A DNA stretch of 64,000 nucleotides from Pseudomonas antarctica (lineage in GTDB: Bacteria > Pseudomonadota > Gammaproteobacteria > Pseudomonadales > Pseudomonadaceae): assembly GCF_001647715.1 (NCBI RefSeq), contig NZ_CP015600.1, positions 4,960,001 through 5,024,000 on the forward strand, read 5' to 3'. Position 1 is the first letter of the stretch; each line of letters begins with the position of its first letter. The position numbers and the translations under genes are program-made. Of the stretch, positions 51,045 through 59,636 are shown one piece after another. The notes under the pieces are model-generated. The model worked only from the letters and a program-made list of their open reading frames with translations. It had not been told where the DNA came from and searched no databases.

Positions 51045-51925
51045 CGACGCGACCAGCGCACATGCCGTCCCAACTCATCAAACAACGCGACCACCGAACG
51101 CAGCGCCCGGCAATCCGGGCGCGTCAACAACCACAGCGCCGTGTCACGTCCCGCCAGAGTGGGGCCCAGGGGCTGCAAACCATCCGCCAGTAGAAAATCC
51201 GGCAGCGCAGCCACCCCCAGGCCCGCGCGCACCAGTTCGGTGACCGACAACATGCTGTTGCAGCGATAACTGGGGCGCACACCCGGCAAGTGCTCGCGGC
51301 GCCAGGCGACAGTGGGGTGGTCGGGCAGGAAGTCATCCGGTGCGATCCAAGCCAAATCGGCCAGCTCCCGCCCTTCGTGCCGCCGCACGAAATCTGCACT
51401 GGCGCACACCTGATAGGCCACCGTGCCCAGGCAGCGGCCGACAAGATGTTCCGGCGGTGTCTTGGTCAGGCGCAGGGCGATATCCGCATCGCGACGGCTG
51501 AGGTTGGCAAAATCGTTGGAGGTGCTCAGTTCCAGCGTCAACGCCGGGTAATCGGGCATGAACCGCGCCAACGCCGGCAACAGCAGGCCTTGCAATACCG
51601 AATCGGTACAGGTCAGGCGCACGGTACCGCTGATCACTTCGCCGCCCTGCTCCACCCCAATGCGCGCCGCCTCCAACGCTTGTTCTGCATGCTCGGCCTG
51701 CTGCGCCAGATTGCTGGCCAAGCTGGTGGGCAGGTAGCCGGCGCGGCTTTTTTCAAACAAGGTCTGGCCCAGCGCCGCTTCCAATCGCCGCACCGCGCGG
51801 AACACCGTGGACACATCCACCCGCAACAGTGCCGCCGCCCGTGCCAGGGTACCGCCGCGAACCAGGGCGAGGATCAGCGACAGGTCGGAGTAGTCAATTT
51901 GATAGTGCGTGGCTGCATTGAGCAT
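51041..51925 (-). CDS. LysR-family transcriptional regulator of the GATase/monooxygenase pair
   Basis: 294 residues. The HTH region is IDYSDLSLILALVRGGTLARAAALLRVDVSTVFRAVRRLE, followed by a typical co-inducer domain (VRLTCTDSVLQGLLLPALARF). It is divergent from the GATase-like gene across 80 bp, which it most likely controls. ATG 51925 was chosen; a long in-frame upstream extension (47 codons) overlaps the divergent promoter and is not LysR-like. Confidence 0.9.
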   Translation of the reverse strand: MLNAATHYQIDYSDLSLILALVRGGTLARAAALLRVDVSTVFRAVRRLEAALGQTLFEKSRAGYLPTSLASNLAQQAEHAEQALEAARIGVEQGGEVISGTVRLTCTDSVLQGLLLPALARFMPDYPALTLELSTSNDFANLSRRDADIALRLTKTPPEHLVGRCLGTVAYQVCASADFVRRHEGRELADLAWIAPDDFLPDHPTVAWRREHLPGVRPSYRCNSMLSVTELVRAGLGVAALPDFLLADGLQPLGPTLAGRDTALWLLTRPDCRALRSVVALFDELGRHVRWSRR

Positions 51926-52005
51926 ATGGGCAAACGCCAATTTTGATTGCGTGAGCGCCAATCTATAGTGTGACCCAGGACACAACAAGCGATGGGACGT
52001 ACACG

Positions 52006-52713
52006 ATGAAAGCCACAACCTTGCACCTCGCCCTGATCGGCGATTACAACCCCGACGTGATTGCACACCAGGCGATACCCGTGGCGCTGCAACAAGCAGC
52101 CGACACCTTGGGCTTGAGCGTTCACGTGCAATGGCTCGATACCGACTCGATCACCCCCACCCGCGAACTGCATGGCTTTGACGGCTTCTGGTGTGTGCCC
52201 GCCAGCCCCTACCGCGACACCGACGGCGCATTGCGCGCGATCCGTTTTGCCCGCGAGCAACGGCGCCCTTTCCTCGGCACTTGCGGTGGTTTTCAACACG
52301 CGGTGCTGGAATATGCCCGCCACGTGCTGGGCTGGGCGGATGCGGAACATGGCGAGCTGGCGCCCGAGGCCAAGCGCGCGGTGATAACGCCACTGAGCTG
52401 CACGCTGGTTGAGGCCACCGACACTGTGCGTCTGGCCCCCTACACCCGCATCGCCGAGGCCTACGGTACGCTGGATATCCACGAAGGCTATCGCTGCCGC
52501 TACGGCGTGAACCCGGACTTCGCCAGTGCCTTGCTCGAAGGCGACTTGATCCCCAGCGGCCATGACTCGGCGGGTGATTTACGCGCCGTAGAACTGCTGG
52601 ACCACCCGTTTTTCGTCGCCACCCTGTTCCAGCCGGAACGCGCAGCACTCAAGGGCGTCACTCCGCCGTTGGCGCTTGCCTTGCTCAAGGCCTGCCAGGC
52701 TGTGTACCGATGA
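52006..52713 (+). CDS. CTP-synthase C-terminal-like class I glutamine amidotransferase
   Basis: 235 residues, a stand-alone glutaminase-like domain. The nucleophile is C93 in FLGTCGGFQHAVLEYA. The second catalytic motif reads HPFFVATLFQPE, so the histidine of the usual FHPE triad is Gln (Q209). The family is known as CTP-synthase C-terminal-region-related; some members have selenocysteine at the nucleophile. No synthase partner is present. ATG 52006 (GGGA upstream) was chosen over a GTG 12 codons earlier. It overlaps the next gene by 4 bp. Confidence 0.82.
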   Translation: MKATTLHLALIGDYNPDVIAHQAIPVALQQAADTLGLSVHVQWLDTDSITPTRELHGFDGFWCVPASPYRDTDGALRAIRFAREQRRPFLGTCGGFQHAVLEYARHVLGWADAEHGELAPEAKRAVITPLSCTLVEATDTVRLAPYTRIAEAYGTLDIHEGYRCRYGVNPDFASALLEGDLIPSGHDSAGDLRAVELLDHPFFVATLFQPERAALKGVTPPLALALLKACQAVYR

Positions 52714-53030
52714 TCGCCAACACGCCCGCTGCCCCCTATTACGCGGTGATTTTCAGCTCATTGCGCACCGAGGGTGATCAAGGCTACGGCCAGGCGGCTA
52801 CCCGCATGCTGGAACTCGCGCGCGAACAACCGGGATTTCTGGGGGTGGAATCGGCACGTGAAGACGGCTTGGGGATCACCGTGTCCTACTGGAACAGCGA
52901 GGCGGCGATCCTGGCCTGGAAACAGCAAGCCGAACATCGCGCCGTGCGCGAGCAAGGGCGTGCGACCTGGTATTCGGCATGCCACACGCGCGTGTGCAAA
53001 GTGGAGCGGGCCTACCTGTTTGAGCGCTGA
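52710..53030 (+). CDS. Antibiotic biosynthesis monooxygenase (ABM) domain protein
   Basis: 106 residues, one dimeric alpha/beta ABM barrel: YYAVIFSSLRTEG ... RMLELAREQPGFLGVESARE ... ISYWNSEAAILAWKQQAEHR-like core (here VSYWNSEAAILAW). Such small proteins act as cofactor-free monooxygenases or haem-degrading enzymes. It starts within the GATase stop (ATGA), so the two are translated together under the LysR gene. Confidence 0.88.
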   Translation: MIANTPAAPYYAVIFSSLRTEGDQGYGQAATRMLELAREQPGFLGVESAREDGLGITVSYWNSEAAILAWKQQAEHRAVREQGRATWYSACHTRVCKVERAYLFER

Positions 53031-53042
53031 AAATGTACCCCT

Positions 53043-53130
53043 GTGGGAGCTGGCTTGCCTGCGATGGCGGTGTGTCAGCCAACCGATGTAGAGGCTGACC
53101 CACCGCGATCGCAGGCAAGCCAGCTCCCAC
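53043..53130. repeat. REPIN after the ABM gene
   Basis: GTGGGAGCTGGCTTGCCTGCGATGGC and GATCGCAGGCAAGCCAGCTCCCAC in inverted orientation, between convergent genes. Confidence 0.9.
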
Positions 53131-53164
53131 CTTTGATCTTCAACGTCTGTAGAGAAGCGTTCGC

Positions 53165-53488
53165 TTAGCTGACCAAACTGCGCAATGCGCTGATCTGCGG
53201 GATTTCCACCCGGCGCATGTACACGCGCAATGGCTCGCTGATGTTAATGCGGTCGTCAATGTTTTGGTCCAGCAACAACTGAAGGCGTTCGCGCGACAGG
53301 GTCATGGTGTCATCGGCGGCGGGTAGCCAGACAAACTCAGCGGTGGGAATGATGCCGTCATCGGCCACATCCATGCCAAAAGAGTCTTCGCTGAAACGCA
53401 CGATGTACTGGCCGGTTTTGCGATTAAGGCCGACAAAACCATGGAGGTGGTCGGCCGCCTGGCAGATAAGTTCGGACGTGATGCGCAT
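53165..53488 (-). CDS. Conserved protein, DUF2025 type
   Basis: 107 residues, no signal or membrane segment. Conserved-looking blocks are MRITSELICQAADHLHGFVG, YIVRFSEDSFGMDVADD and RLQLLLDQNIDDRINISEPL. It matches a small Pseudomonas-type family of unknown function (DUF2025 as I recall). GTGAGG precedes ATG 53488; an open frame 38 codons longer has no RBS. Confidence 0.78.
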   Translation of the reverse strand: MRITSELICQAADHLHGFVGLNRKTGQYIVRFSEDSFGMDVADDGIIPTAEFVWLPAADDTMTLSRERLQLLLDQNIDDRINISEPLRVYMRRVEIPQISALRSLVS

Positions 53489-53720
53489 GGTAAACCTCAC
53501 TGAAAAGTCCCACTGGGACTGGAAAGATGGTTTACACGCGTGGCAGAAAATACCGCCCTCTAATGGGGCAGCTTGGGCCAAGAATACTGCAATGCAGCAC
53601 AAAAAAACCCAGAAAAATGGCCACTGCGCACGTTAATGTCGGTTTGGTGATAGCGCCTTTCGCAATCAATTGTTAAAAAGGACGCCTTCTCAAAGTTACC
53701 TCCACGAAAGGACTTCGCAT

Positions 53721-54848
53721 ATGCCTGTCACGTTTTCCAAGAGCGCCTTGCTGCTCGCTCTGATGCTCGGCCTTGGCCAGGCACAGGCTGCCGATCCGAT
53801 CAGCCCGGCTGAATTGGCGACAAACGAAGGCATTCCGTACCCGGCCGTCATCGCCCACCGTGGCGCTTCCTACGACGCCCCCGAATCAACCGCCGCTTCC
53901 TACAAGCTCGCACGCGACCTGGGTGCCGACTACCTGGAAATGGACCTGCAACGCAGCAAGGACGGCGTGCTGTTCGCCCTGCACGACAACAACCTGCAGC
54001 GCACCACCGACGTGGCCACCAAATTCCCGGAGCGCAAAGACGCTACCGCCAACGAATTCACCTGGGCTGAATTACGCACCCTGGACGCCGGCAGCTGGTT
54101 CAACGCCGCCTACCCGGACCGCGCCCGCCCGGCGTTCGTTGGCTTGAAAATCCAGAGCCTGGACGAAATCATCAAGATCGCCGAAGGCAACCCGCAGCAC
54201 AAACCCGGCCTGTACATTGAGACCAAGGAGCCCAAGCAATTCCCGGGCATCGAAGCCGACCTGAAAAACAAGCTGCTGGACAAGGGCTGGTTGAGCTCCG
54301 CCGGCTCCAAGCTGGGCAAGAGCAACACGGGTGTGGGCCAGGGCAAAGGCCGTGTGGTGCTGCAAACGTTTGAAAAAGACAGCTTGAAAGAGCTGCAGAA
54401 AGAAATGCCCAACACCCCGAAAATCCTGTTGCTGTGGGTGGGCTCAGGCAGCATCGAGCCGAAATCCGCGCAGACCTTCGCTGAATCCGGCGAGCCGACC
54501 AAAGCTGCTTACTACGCCAAGCAAGAGCCGAAAGACGCGGCCGAGTTCGAAAAATGGGTCGATGAAGCCAAGAGCCTCGGCGCCATCGGCACTGGCCCTT
54601 CGGCCGAGCTGACCAACCATGGCGACCAGAGCTACACCGACCTGGTGAAGCCTGAGATGAACAAGCTGACCCACGACAAGGGCCTGCTGGTGCACGTCTA
54701 TACCGTCGATGAGCCGGTGGACTTCGAAAAAGTGATGAAAGCCGGCGTCGATGGCATTTTCACCAACCGCGCCGCCGAACTGCTGAAGTTCTACAAGCGC
54801 TGGCCGTCCTCGAGTGTGCAGGATTTGCTGAAGGACAACGGCTACTGA
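53721..54848 (+). CDS. glpQ: Periplasmic glycerophosphodiester phosphodiesterase
   Basis: Hydrolyses glycerophosphodiesters to glycerol-3-phosphate and an alcohol. 375 residues. The signal peptide is MPVTFSKSALLLALMLGLGQ to AQA. The GDPD active site HRGASYDAPEST is followed by LEMDLQRSKDGVLFALHDNN and YIETKEPKQFPG, and it ends with VHVYTVDEPVDFEKVMKAGVDGIFTNR. ATG 53721 has AAAGGA upstream; 17 codons of further open frame would hide the signal peptide. It is transcribed alone. Confidence 0.93.
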   Translation: MPVTFSKSALLLALMLGLGQAQAADPISPAELATNEGIPYPAVIAHRGASYDAPESTAASYKLARDLGADYLEMDLQRSKDGVLFALHDNNLQRTTDVATKFPERKDATANEFTWAELRTLDAGSWFNAAYPDRARPAFVGLKIQSLDEIIKIAEGNPQHKPGLYIETKEPKQFPGIEADLKNKLLDKGWLSSAGSKLGKSNTGVGQGKGRVVLQTFEKDSLKELQKEMPNTPKILLLWVGSGSIEPKSAQTFAESGEPTKAAYYAKQEPKDAAEFEKWVDEAKSLGAIGTGPSAELTNHGDQSYTDLVKPEMNKLTHDKGLLVHVYTVDEPVDFEKVMKAGVDGIFTNRAAELLKFYKRWPSSSVQDLLKDNGY

Positions 54849-54876
54849 GTGAGTCGGGCCTTGGTGTCAGTGCGCC

Positions 54877-54893
54877 ATTAAGGATGAGTTAAG
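54877..54893 (+). promoter_or_regulatory. PmrA/QseB-like direct repeat upstream of the PepSY gene
   Basis: ATTAAG-GATGA-GTTAAG: TTAAG repeated at the 11-bp period of OmpR-family regulators such as PmrA and QseB. A third TTAA lies at 54903-54906. It is 55 bp upstream of the PepSY start. Confidence 0.4.
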
Positions 54894-54947
54894 TTGCGCC
54901 GGTTAATCTGGCGCCACTTAAACAGCTCACCCAGAAGGACATACACC

Positions 54948-55253
54948 ATGAAAACCCTGACCGCCCTGTTCGCCGCAACCGCCCTGACCCTGACTGCCGG
55001 CCTGGCCCAGGCTGACGTTCGTCCGGATCACATTGAAGGCCTGCTCAAGTCCGGCGCCGTCATGCTGTTTGAGAAACTCAATGCCGCCGCCGTGGCCACC
55101 CACGCCGGCGCCAGCATCACCGACACTGAGCTGGACCACAAAAACGGTGTACTGGTTTACGAAGTTGACCTGACCGACACTGCTGGCAAGCGCTTTGAAG
55201 TGAAGCTCGACGCCAAGACCGGCGCCGTGCTGGAAAACAAGCAAGACACCTGA
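54948..55253 (+). CDS. Small periplasmic PepSY-domain protein
   Basis: 101 residues. The signal peptide is MKTLTALFAATALTLTAGLAQA, then a single PepSY domain (GVLVYEVDLTDTAGKRFEVKLDAKTGAVLENKQ). Such proteins often sit beside QseBC/PmrAB-type two-component genes and may modulate the sensor in the periplasm. Here only a decayed kinase tail remains downstream (55331-55444). ATG 54948 gives the signal peptide; AAGGAC lies upstream. Confidence 0.88.
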   Translation: MKTLTALFAATALTLTAGLAQADVRPDHIEGLLKSGAVMLFEKLNAAAVATHAGASITDTELDHKNGVLVYEVDLTDTAGKRFEVKLDAKTGAVLENKQDT

Positions 55254-55263
55254 GTCAACTGCC

Positions 55264-55302
55264 AAAAAAACCGCGCCACGTTTAACGTGGCGCGGTTTTT
55301 TT
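55264..55302. terminator. Strong bidirectional terminator
   Basis: 10-bp stem CCGCGCCACG/CGTGGCGCGG (55271-55295) with loop TTTAA, flanked by seven A and seven T. It stops the PepSY transcript and could stop opposing transcription. Confidence 0.95.
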
Positions 55303-55330
55303 ATGGGCGCTCGCCAAGTGATCAGTGATC

Positions 55331-55444
55331 ATGACTGGCCTGGGGTTATACATCGTCGAGCAGAACGCCCAGGCCCACGGCGGTGAACTGAGCGTGTCCA
55401 CCTAGCAGGGCACGGTGTTCAGCTTCAGCCTGCCGCCCCTCTGA
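55331..55444 (+). pseudogene. Decayed C-terminal tail of a sensor histidine kinase
   Basis: Translates as GLGLYIVEQNAQAHGGELSVST, then an in-frame TAG (55403-55405), then QGTVFSFSLPPL and TGA. This is the G2-box end of a HATPase domain (GLGL.IV.....HGG.....GTxFSFxLP). There is no response regulator and no rest of the kinase upstream, only the PepSY gene and terminator. It is a deletion remnant with a nonsense codon. Confidence 0.82.
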
Positions 55445-57073
55445 TCAGGCGCCCAGACGCGCCGTCACTTGATTGAGCTCGGCCGACAAACCTCGCAGGT
55501 TCTGGCTGGCCGCTTCAGTGCGCTGCACATTGTCCATGTTCGCCGTGGCCACAGTGGTGATTTGCGTGATATTGCGCGAGATATCTTCGGCCACCGAGGT
55601 CTGCTCCTCGGCTGCCGTGGCGATTTGGCGATTCATGTCACGGATCGCCTCTACGGCCAGCGTGATGTGATTGAGCATCGCACCGGCCTGGGAGACTTTT
55701 TCCACACTCTCATCGCTGCACGACTGGCCACTGACAATCGCCTCGGCCGCATCCACCGCGCCGGTTTGCACCGCGTGGATAATCTGGTTGATCTCAATGA
55801 TCGACGCCGCCGTGCGTTGCGCCAGGCTGCGCACCTCATCGGCCACCACCGCAAACCCACGGCCCGCTTCGCCTGCCCGCGCCGCTTCAATGGCGGCGTT
55901 GAGTGCGAGCAGGTTGGTCTGCTCGGCGATGCCGCGGATCACTTCCAGCACTTTGCCAATGCGTACGCTGTCGGTTTCCAGGCGACGGATGATGGTGCCG
56001 GTGTTGAGGATTTCATTGCGCATCTGGCCAATGGTGGCGATGGTGACCTTCATCACTTCGCCACCTTCGCGGGCCGAATGATCCGCCTCATCGGCGGCGC
56101 GCGAGGCACTGGCCGCGTGGCGTGCAACCTCTTGGGCGGTGGCTGACATCTCGGTCATGGCGGTGGCCACCTGGTCGGTGCGGTTGAATTGTTCATGGGT
56201 ACCGTTCGCCATCTGCCCGGCGATCGAACTCAACTCGCCGCTGGCACTTACCAGGTCGGTGGCACTGCGCTGCAAGCGGTTGAAGGTTTCGGCGAGGAAG
56301 TCACGCAGCGTATTGGCCGCGGCGGCCAGATGGCCCAGTTCATCCTGACGGCGACTGGCGACACGTTCGGCAAAACGACCGTGGCTCAGTTGGGTCACGT
56401 AGTCGATCAGGCCGCGAATCGGCAGGATCAGGTTGCGGTTGATCAGCCACAAGCTGAACAGACCGATCACCACACCCGACAGCAACATGATTGCCAGCCC
56501 CACCATCACCGTGCGTTCGGTATAGGCGCTGATGGCTTGGGACTGCTGGCTGCCCTGCGCGCGCAGGTCACTGACCAGGGTGCTCATCTGCTCGCTGGTG
56601 GCACGGTCCACACCTTTGACAGCGTTGTCGCCGGCAGTCGGGTCGGCACCGGCAGCCATGTAGGCATCACGCCCCTTCTGGTAAGCCACACCCAACTGCA
56701 AGTGTTCCTGGCGCAGGCTGTCAATGCGCCGGCTCAGGCCGGGGTCATTCTGAGTCTGGCTGACCAGCCGAGTGAGAATGCCCTGCACATCGCGTTGCCG
56801 GTCCTGGAACTGGCCCCAGTATTTTTCCAGGTCCTGGGGCTGTTTGCCGCGCAGCAATACGTTTTTCCACTCCTGCACTTGCACCTTGAATTGCAGGTTG
56901 GCTTCGTCAATCAATTGAGAGGTGAGCAAGGGCCCATCGATCAGGCTGCGATAACTTTGCACGCCGTTAGAGAGGAAGTTGAAACAAGCCAGTGCGATCA
57001 ACAAAATCGCCAGCAGACTGCCGCTGAGCAGCGACAAAATTTGTGCTCTCAAGGAAGTGCGCAAAATATTCAT
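55445..57073 (-). CDS. Transmembrane methyl-accepting chemotaxis protein
   Basis: 542 residues. TM1 is about 12-31 ([19 protein letters not shown]). A helical periplasmic domain of about 160 residues with [13 protein letters not shown] follows, typical of the four-helix/HBM-like bundle sensors. TM2 is around 190-213 ([19 protein letters not shown]). HAMP and the signalling domain follow, with the tip [32 protein letters not shown]. The ligand is unknown. It ends next to the kinase remnant. ATG 57073 was chosen; 20 upstream codons are open but lie in the leader. Confidence 0.93.
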   Translation of the reverse strand: MNILRTSLRAQILSLLSGSLLAILLIALACFNFLSNGVQSYRSLIDGPLLTSQLIDEANLQFKVQVQEWKNVLLRGKQPQDLEKYWGQFQDRQRDVQGILTRLVSQTQNDPGLSRRIDSLRQEHLQLGVAYQKGRDAYMAAGADPTAGDNAVKGVDRATSEQMSTLVSDLRAQGSQQSQAISAYTERTVMVGLAIMLLSGVVIGLFSLWLINRNLILPIRGLIDYVTQLSHGRFAERVASRRQDELGHLAAAANTLRDFLAETFNRLQRSATDLVSASGELSSIAGQMANGTHEQFNRTDQVATAMTEMSATAQEVARHAASASRAADEADHSAREGGEVMKVTIATIGQMRNEILNTGTIIRRLETDSVRIGKVLEVIRGIAEQTNLLALNAAIEAARAGEAGRGFAVVADEVRSLAQRTAASIIEINQIIHAVQTGAVDAAEAIVSGQSCSDESVEKVSQAGAMLNHITLAVEAIRDMNRQIATAAEEQTSVAEDISRNITQITTVATANMDNVQRTEAASQNLRGLSAELNQVTARLGA

Positions 57074-57334
57074 GGGGGGATGCCTCAAAACAAGGAAAAA
57101 GGTGCAAGCACGCCATAACGTCCCTGTCATCAAGACTTAGCCCATTTGCAGCGGGCCTTAAGCCTTGAGTCGGCCGTTCTAGAGGCTTCTTGAACGATTT
57201 CTGACAGGAGGTCAACAAAATGTCATTTCAACGAAATAAACCGCAAACCGTCACAATTTTGTCAAATTTCCTTGCAATGATTCGCCCACGCGAACCTGTG
57301 AAACGTCCTACAGGCGCTTTCTCTGCGAGCCTCC

Positions 57335-58357
57335 ATGAACCACAGCATCGACCACGGCCATCAGGATCCCGATCTGTTTGGCCTGCTTTACGGTTTTCGT
57401 TTTCGCCCCGGTGAAAAAGGTGAGCAGATTGACTCAGCGACTGCGCTGGCGGCGTTGAAAGCACCGCAAGACCCGGAAGAGTTCCTCTGGCTGCACCTGA
57501 ACCTGGCTCACGCGGCGTGCGAGCGCTGGATGAAGGCCAACCTGGCATTGCCGGATGAGTTTTTCGAAGCCCTGCACGAGGGCTCGCGCTCCACCCGTAT
57601 CGAGCATGTCGACTCGGCCCTGCTGGCGGTGGTCAACGACGTGGTGTTCAACTTCAGCAGCATGGTCTCCTCGGATATCTCCACGCTGTGGGTGTGCGCC
57701 CGCAGCCGCTTGCTGGTGAGTGCGCGCCTGCAACCGTTGCACTCGGTGGATAAATTGCGCTCGTCGGTGAAGGCCGGTGAACGCTTCCGTTCGCCGCTGG
57801 AATTGTTGGTGCATTTGTTGCGCGACCAGGGCGAAGTGCTGACGCAGATCGTGCGTAAAACCAGCCTCAGCGTCGACCAAATCGAAGACCAGTTGCTGTC
57901 CTCACGCCTCTCCACCAACCGCGCCGAACTCGGTGCTGCGCGCCGCGTGCTGGTGCGCCTGCAACGCCTGCTGGCGTTGGAACCGGGGTCGCTGCTGCGC
58001 CTGCTCAATCGCCCGCCGCAGTGGCTGCAAAAAGAAGACGTGAAGGAATTGCGCAAATCTACCGAGGAATTTGCACTGATCATCAACGACCTGATGGCCT
58101 TGGGTGAGCGCATCAAGCTGTTGCAGGAAGAGATCGCCGCCAACCTCAACGAGCAAAGCAACCGCACGCTGTTCACCCTCACGGTGGTGACGGTGCTGGC
58201 GCTGCCGATCAATATCATTGCCGGTTTTTTCGGCATGAACGTGGGGGGCGTGCCGCTGTCGACTGACCCGGAAGGGTTTTGGATTCTGGTGGCGTTGGTG
58301 GCAACGTTTACCTTGATTGCCGGGCGCTGGGCGTTCCGCAAACGCAAAGATTACTGA
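57335..58357 (+). CDS. zntB: Zinc transporter ZntB (CorA family)
   Basis: 340 residues. A large soluble N-terminal domain is followed by two C-terminal helices (TLFTLTVVTVLALPINIIAGFF and FWILVALVATFTLIAGRWAF). The pore motif GMN sits between them (AGFFGMNVGGVP). ZntB mediates zinc transport, proton-driven in E. coli. Start ATG 57335. A preceding small frame with a good GGAGGT site was considered and rejected. Confidence 0.92.
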   Translation: MNHSIDHGHQDPDLFGLLYGFRFRPGEKGEQIDSATALAALKAPQDPEEFLWLHLNLAHAACERWMKANLALPDEFFEALHEGSRSTRIEHVDSALLAVVNDVVFNFSSMVSSDISTLWVCARSRLLVSARLQPLHSVDKLRSSVKAGERFRSPLELLVHLLRDQGEVLTQIVRKTSLSVDQIEDQLLSSRLSTNRAELGAARRVLVRLQRLLALEPGSLLRLLNRPPQWLQKEDVKELRKSTEEFALIINDLMALGERIKLLQEEIAANLNEQSNRTLFTLTVVTVLALPINIIAGFFGMNVGGVPLSTDPEGFWILVALVATFTLIAGRWAFRKRKDY

Positions 58358-58387
58358 CCCCCATCTCGACCTGAAAGGGGATCAAGT

Positions 58388-58460
58388 GTGGGAGCTGGCT
58401 TGCCTGCGATAGCGGAGTTTCAGTCGACAGATATATTGACTGAACCACCGTCATCGCAGC
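58388..58460. repeat. Left part of a REPIN, truncated
   Basis: GTGGGAGCTGGCTTGCCTGCGATAGC plus spacer and the start of the second REP (TCATCGCAG), then it stops. The missing end (GCAAGCCAGCCCCCAC) appears about 1 kb away at 59471-59494. Confidence 0.75.
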
Positions 58461-59470
58461 ATAGGTCTACACATCTTTTTTTACGGGTTGAGTGCTGTGG
58501 TTGTCGGGGGGCGCTGAGTACATATCCGTTGTTTGGGTCACGGCTGCTTAGGGTTCCGCCCTTACGGCGGGTCACTTTTGGAAAAGAGCCCCAAAAGTGA
58601 CCAAAAGGGCTCTTGCCCCACCACTCGGCACCTCGCTTAGGCTCGGTGTGCCCTCACGCAGGCTTTGGACCGTGGGCCGCCGCCATGGGCCATCCTTGGC
58701 CCATCGCGGCTAACCCGGCGTCCTGCCGGGTTACCCACGCTCCAAAGCCTGCGTTCGGCCAGCGTGGTTAACGGGGCGCCTAAGATCAACAGCAGATCAA
58801 GATCAAAAGCAGAGCACGGCGGCCTAGTATCCGACCTGAGTGGTTAGATCAAAAGCAAAGCTGAGGCGGCCTTACAGCCGACCTGATCTTGGAAACTGAA
58901 CCCAATCAAATGTGGGAGCGGGCTTGCTCGCGAATACGGTGTGTCAGTCAACTTATTTGTGACTGACACGCCGCATTCGCGAGCAAGCCCGCTCCCACAG
59001 TTGGATCTCATTACATCAGGTAGCAGTAGTGTCGCTCTGCCCAGCTATTGATCTGCTTTTGCTTCAACCACTCAGGTCGGCTACCAGGCCGCCGTGCTCT
59101 GCTTTTGATCTGCTGTTGATCTTGATCTGACAGGCCCCGTTAACCACGATGGCCGAACGCAGGCTTGAGTCCGTGGGTAACCCGGCAGGACGCCGGGTTA
59201 GCCGCACTGGGCCAGGGATGGCCCATTGCGGCGGCCCACGGATTCAAGCCGGAGTGCGGGCATGCCGAGCCCAGGCGAGGCACCGAGTGGTGGGGCAAAG
59301 ACCTTTTGGTTACTTTTGGCTGGGCCGGCATTCCGGGCGTTTGCCAGAAGTGACCCGCCGTAAGGGCGGAACCCTAAGCCGCCGTTACCGCAGCAACGGA
59401 TATGTACTCAATCTACCTAACCCCCTCACAGGCTTAAAGCGACCCAAAGAGTTGCGTAGATACCTATGGC
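58460..59470. mobile_element. About 1-kb inverted-repeat element, non-coding
   Basis: Two imperfect arms of about 400 bp face each other. TGAGTACATATCCGTT (58515-58530) matches AACGGATATGTACTCA (59395-59410), and CTTAGGGTTCCGCCCTTACGG matches its complement near 59360-59378. The ends carry short inverted sequences (CATAGGTCTAC; GTAGATACCTATG). The arms contain AGATCAAAAGCAGA-type short repeats and a REPIN in the middle. No transposase is present. Short open frames in it have no RBS or family and are probably spurious. It may be a non-autonomous mobile element or a folding structure. Confidence 0.6.
58912..58998. repeat. REPIN at the centre of the inverted-repeat element
   Basis: GTGGGAGCGGGCTTGCTCGCGAATAC and GCATTCGCGAGCAAGCCCGCTCCCAC, the GCGGGCTTGCTCGCGAA subfamily, unlike the split REPIN flanking the element. 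Confidence 0.88.
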
Positions 59471-59494
59471 TATAGCAGGCAAGCCAGCCCCCAC
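59471..59494 (-). repeat. Right part of the split REPIN
   Basis: TATAGCAGGCAAGCCAGCCCCCAC, a lone REP end of the CTGGCTTGCC subfamily that completes the truncated REPIN at 58388-58460. Confidence 0.7.
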
Positions 59495-59636
59495 AATGAT
59501 CTCACTATGACATTAGTTTGCCGGGGTTTGCAGACCAGCGGCAGCCTCATTCCTCTAAACACTGACCTACCGCAGCATCTCTGTAACATTCTGCAATGAT
59601 CATGAATGCCATCCTTCCCACACTGGATGCTCCGGC

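Noticed and set aside
57220..57414. 64-codon frame with a good GGAGGT site before zntB
   Set aside because: The ribosome site is good, but the frame runs 80 bp into zntB, the product is low-complexity at its end, and no family is recognised. It could be a leader peptide, but there is no support.
59149..59475. Small open frames within the 1-kb inverted repeat
   Set aside because: Both arms yield such frames, they have no RBS, and conserved features are of DNA structure rather than codons.
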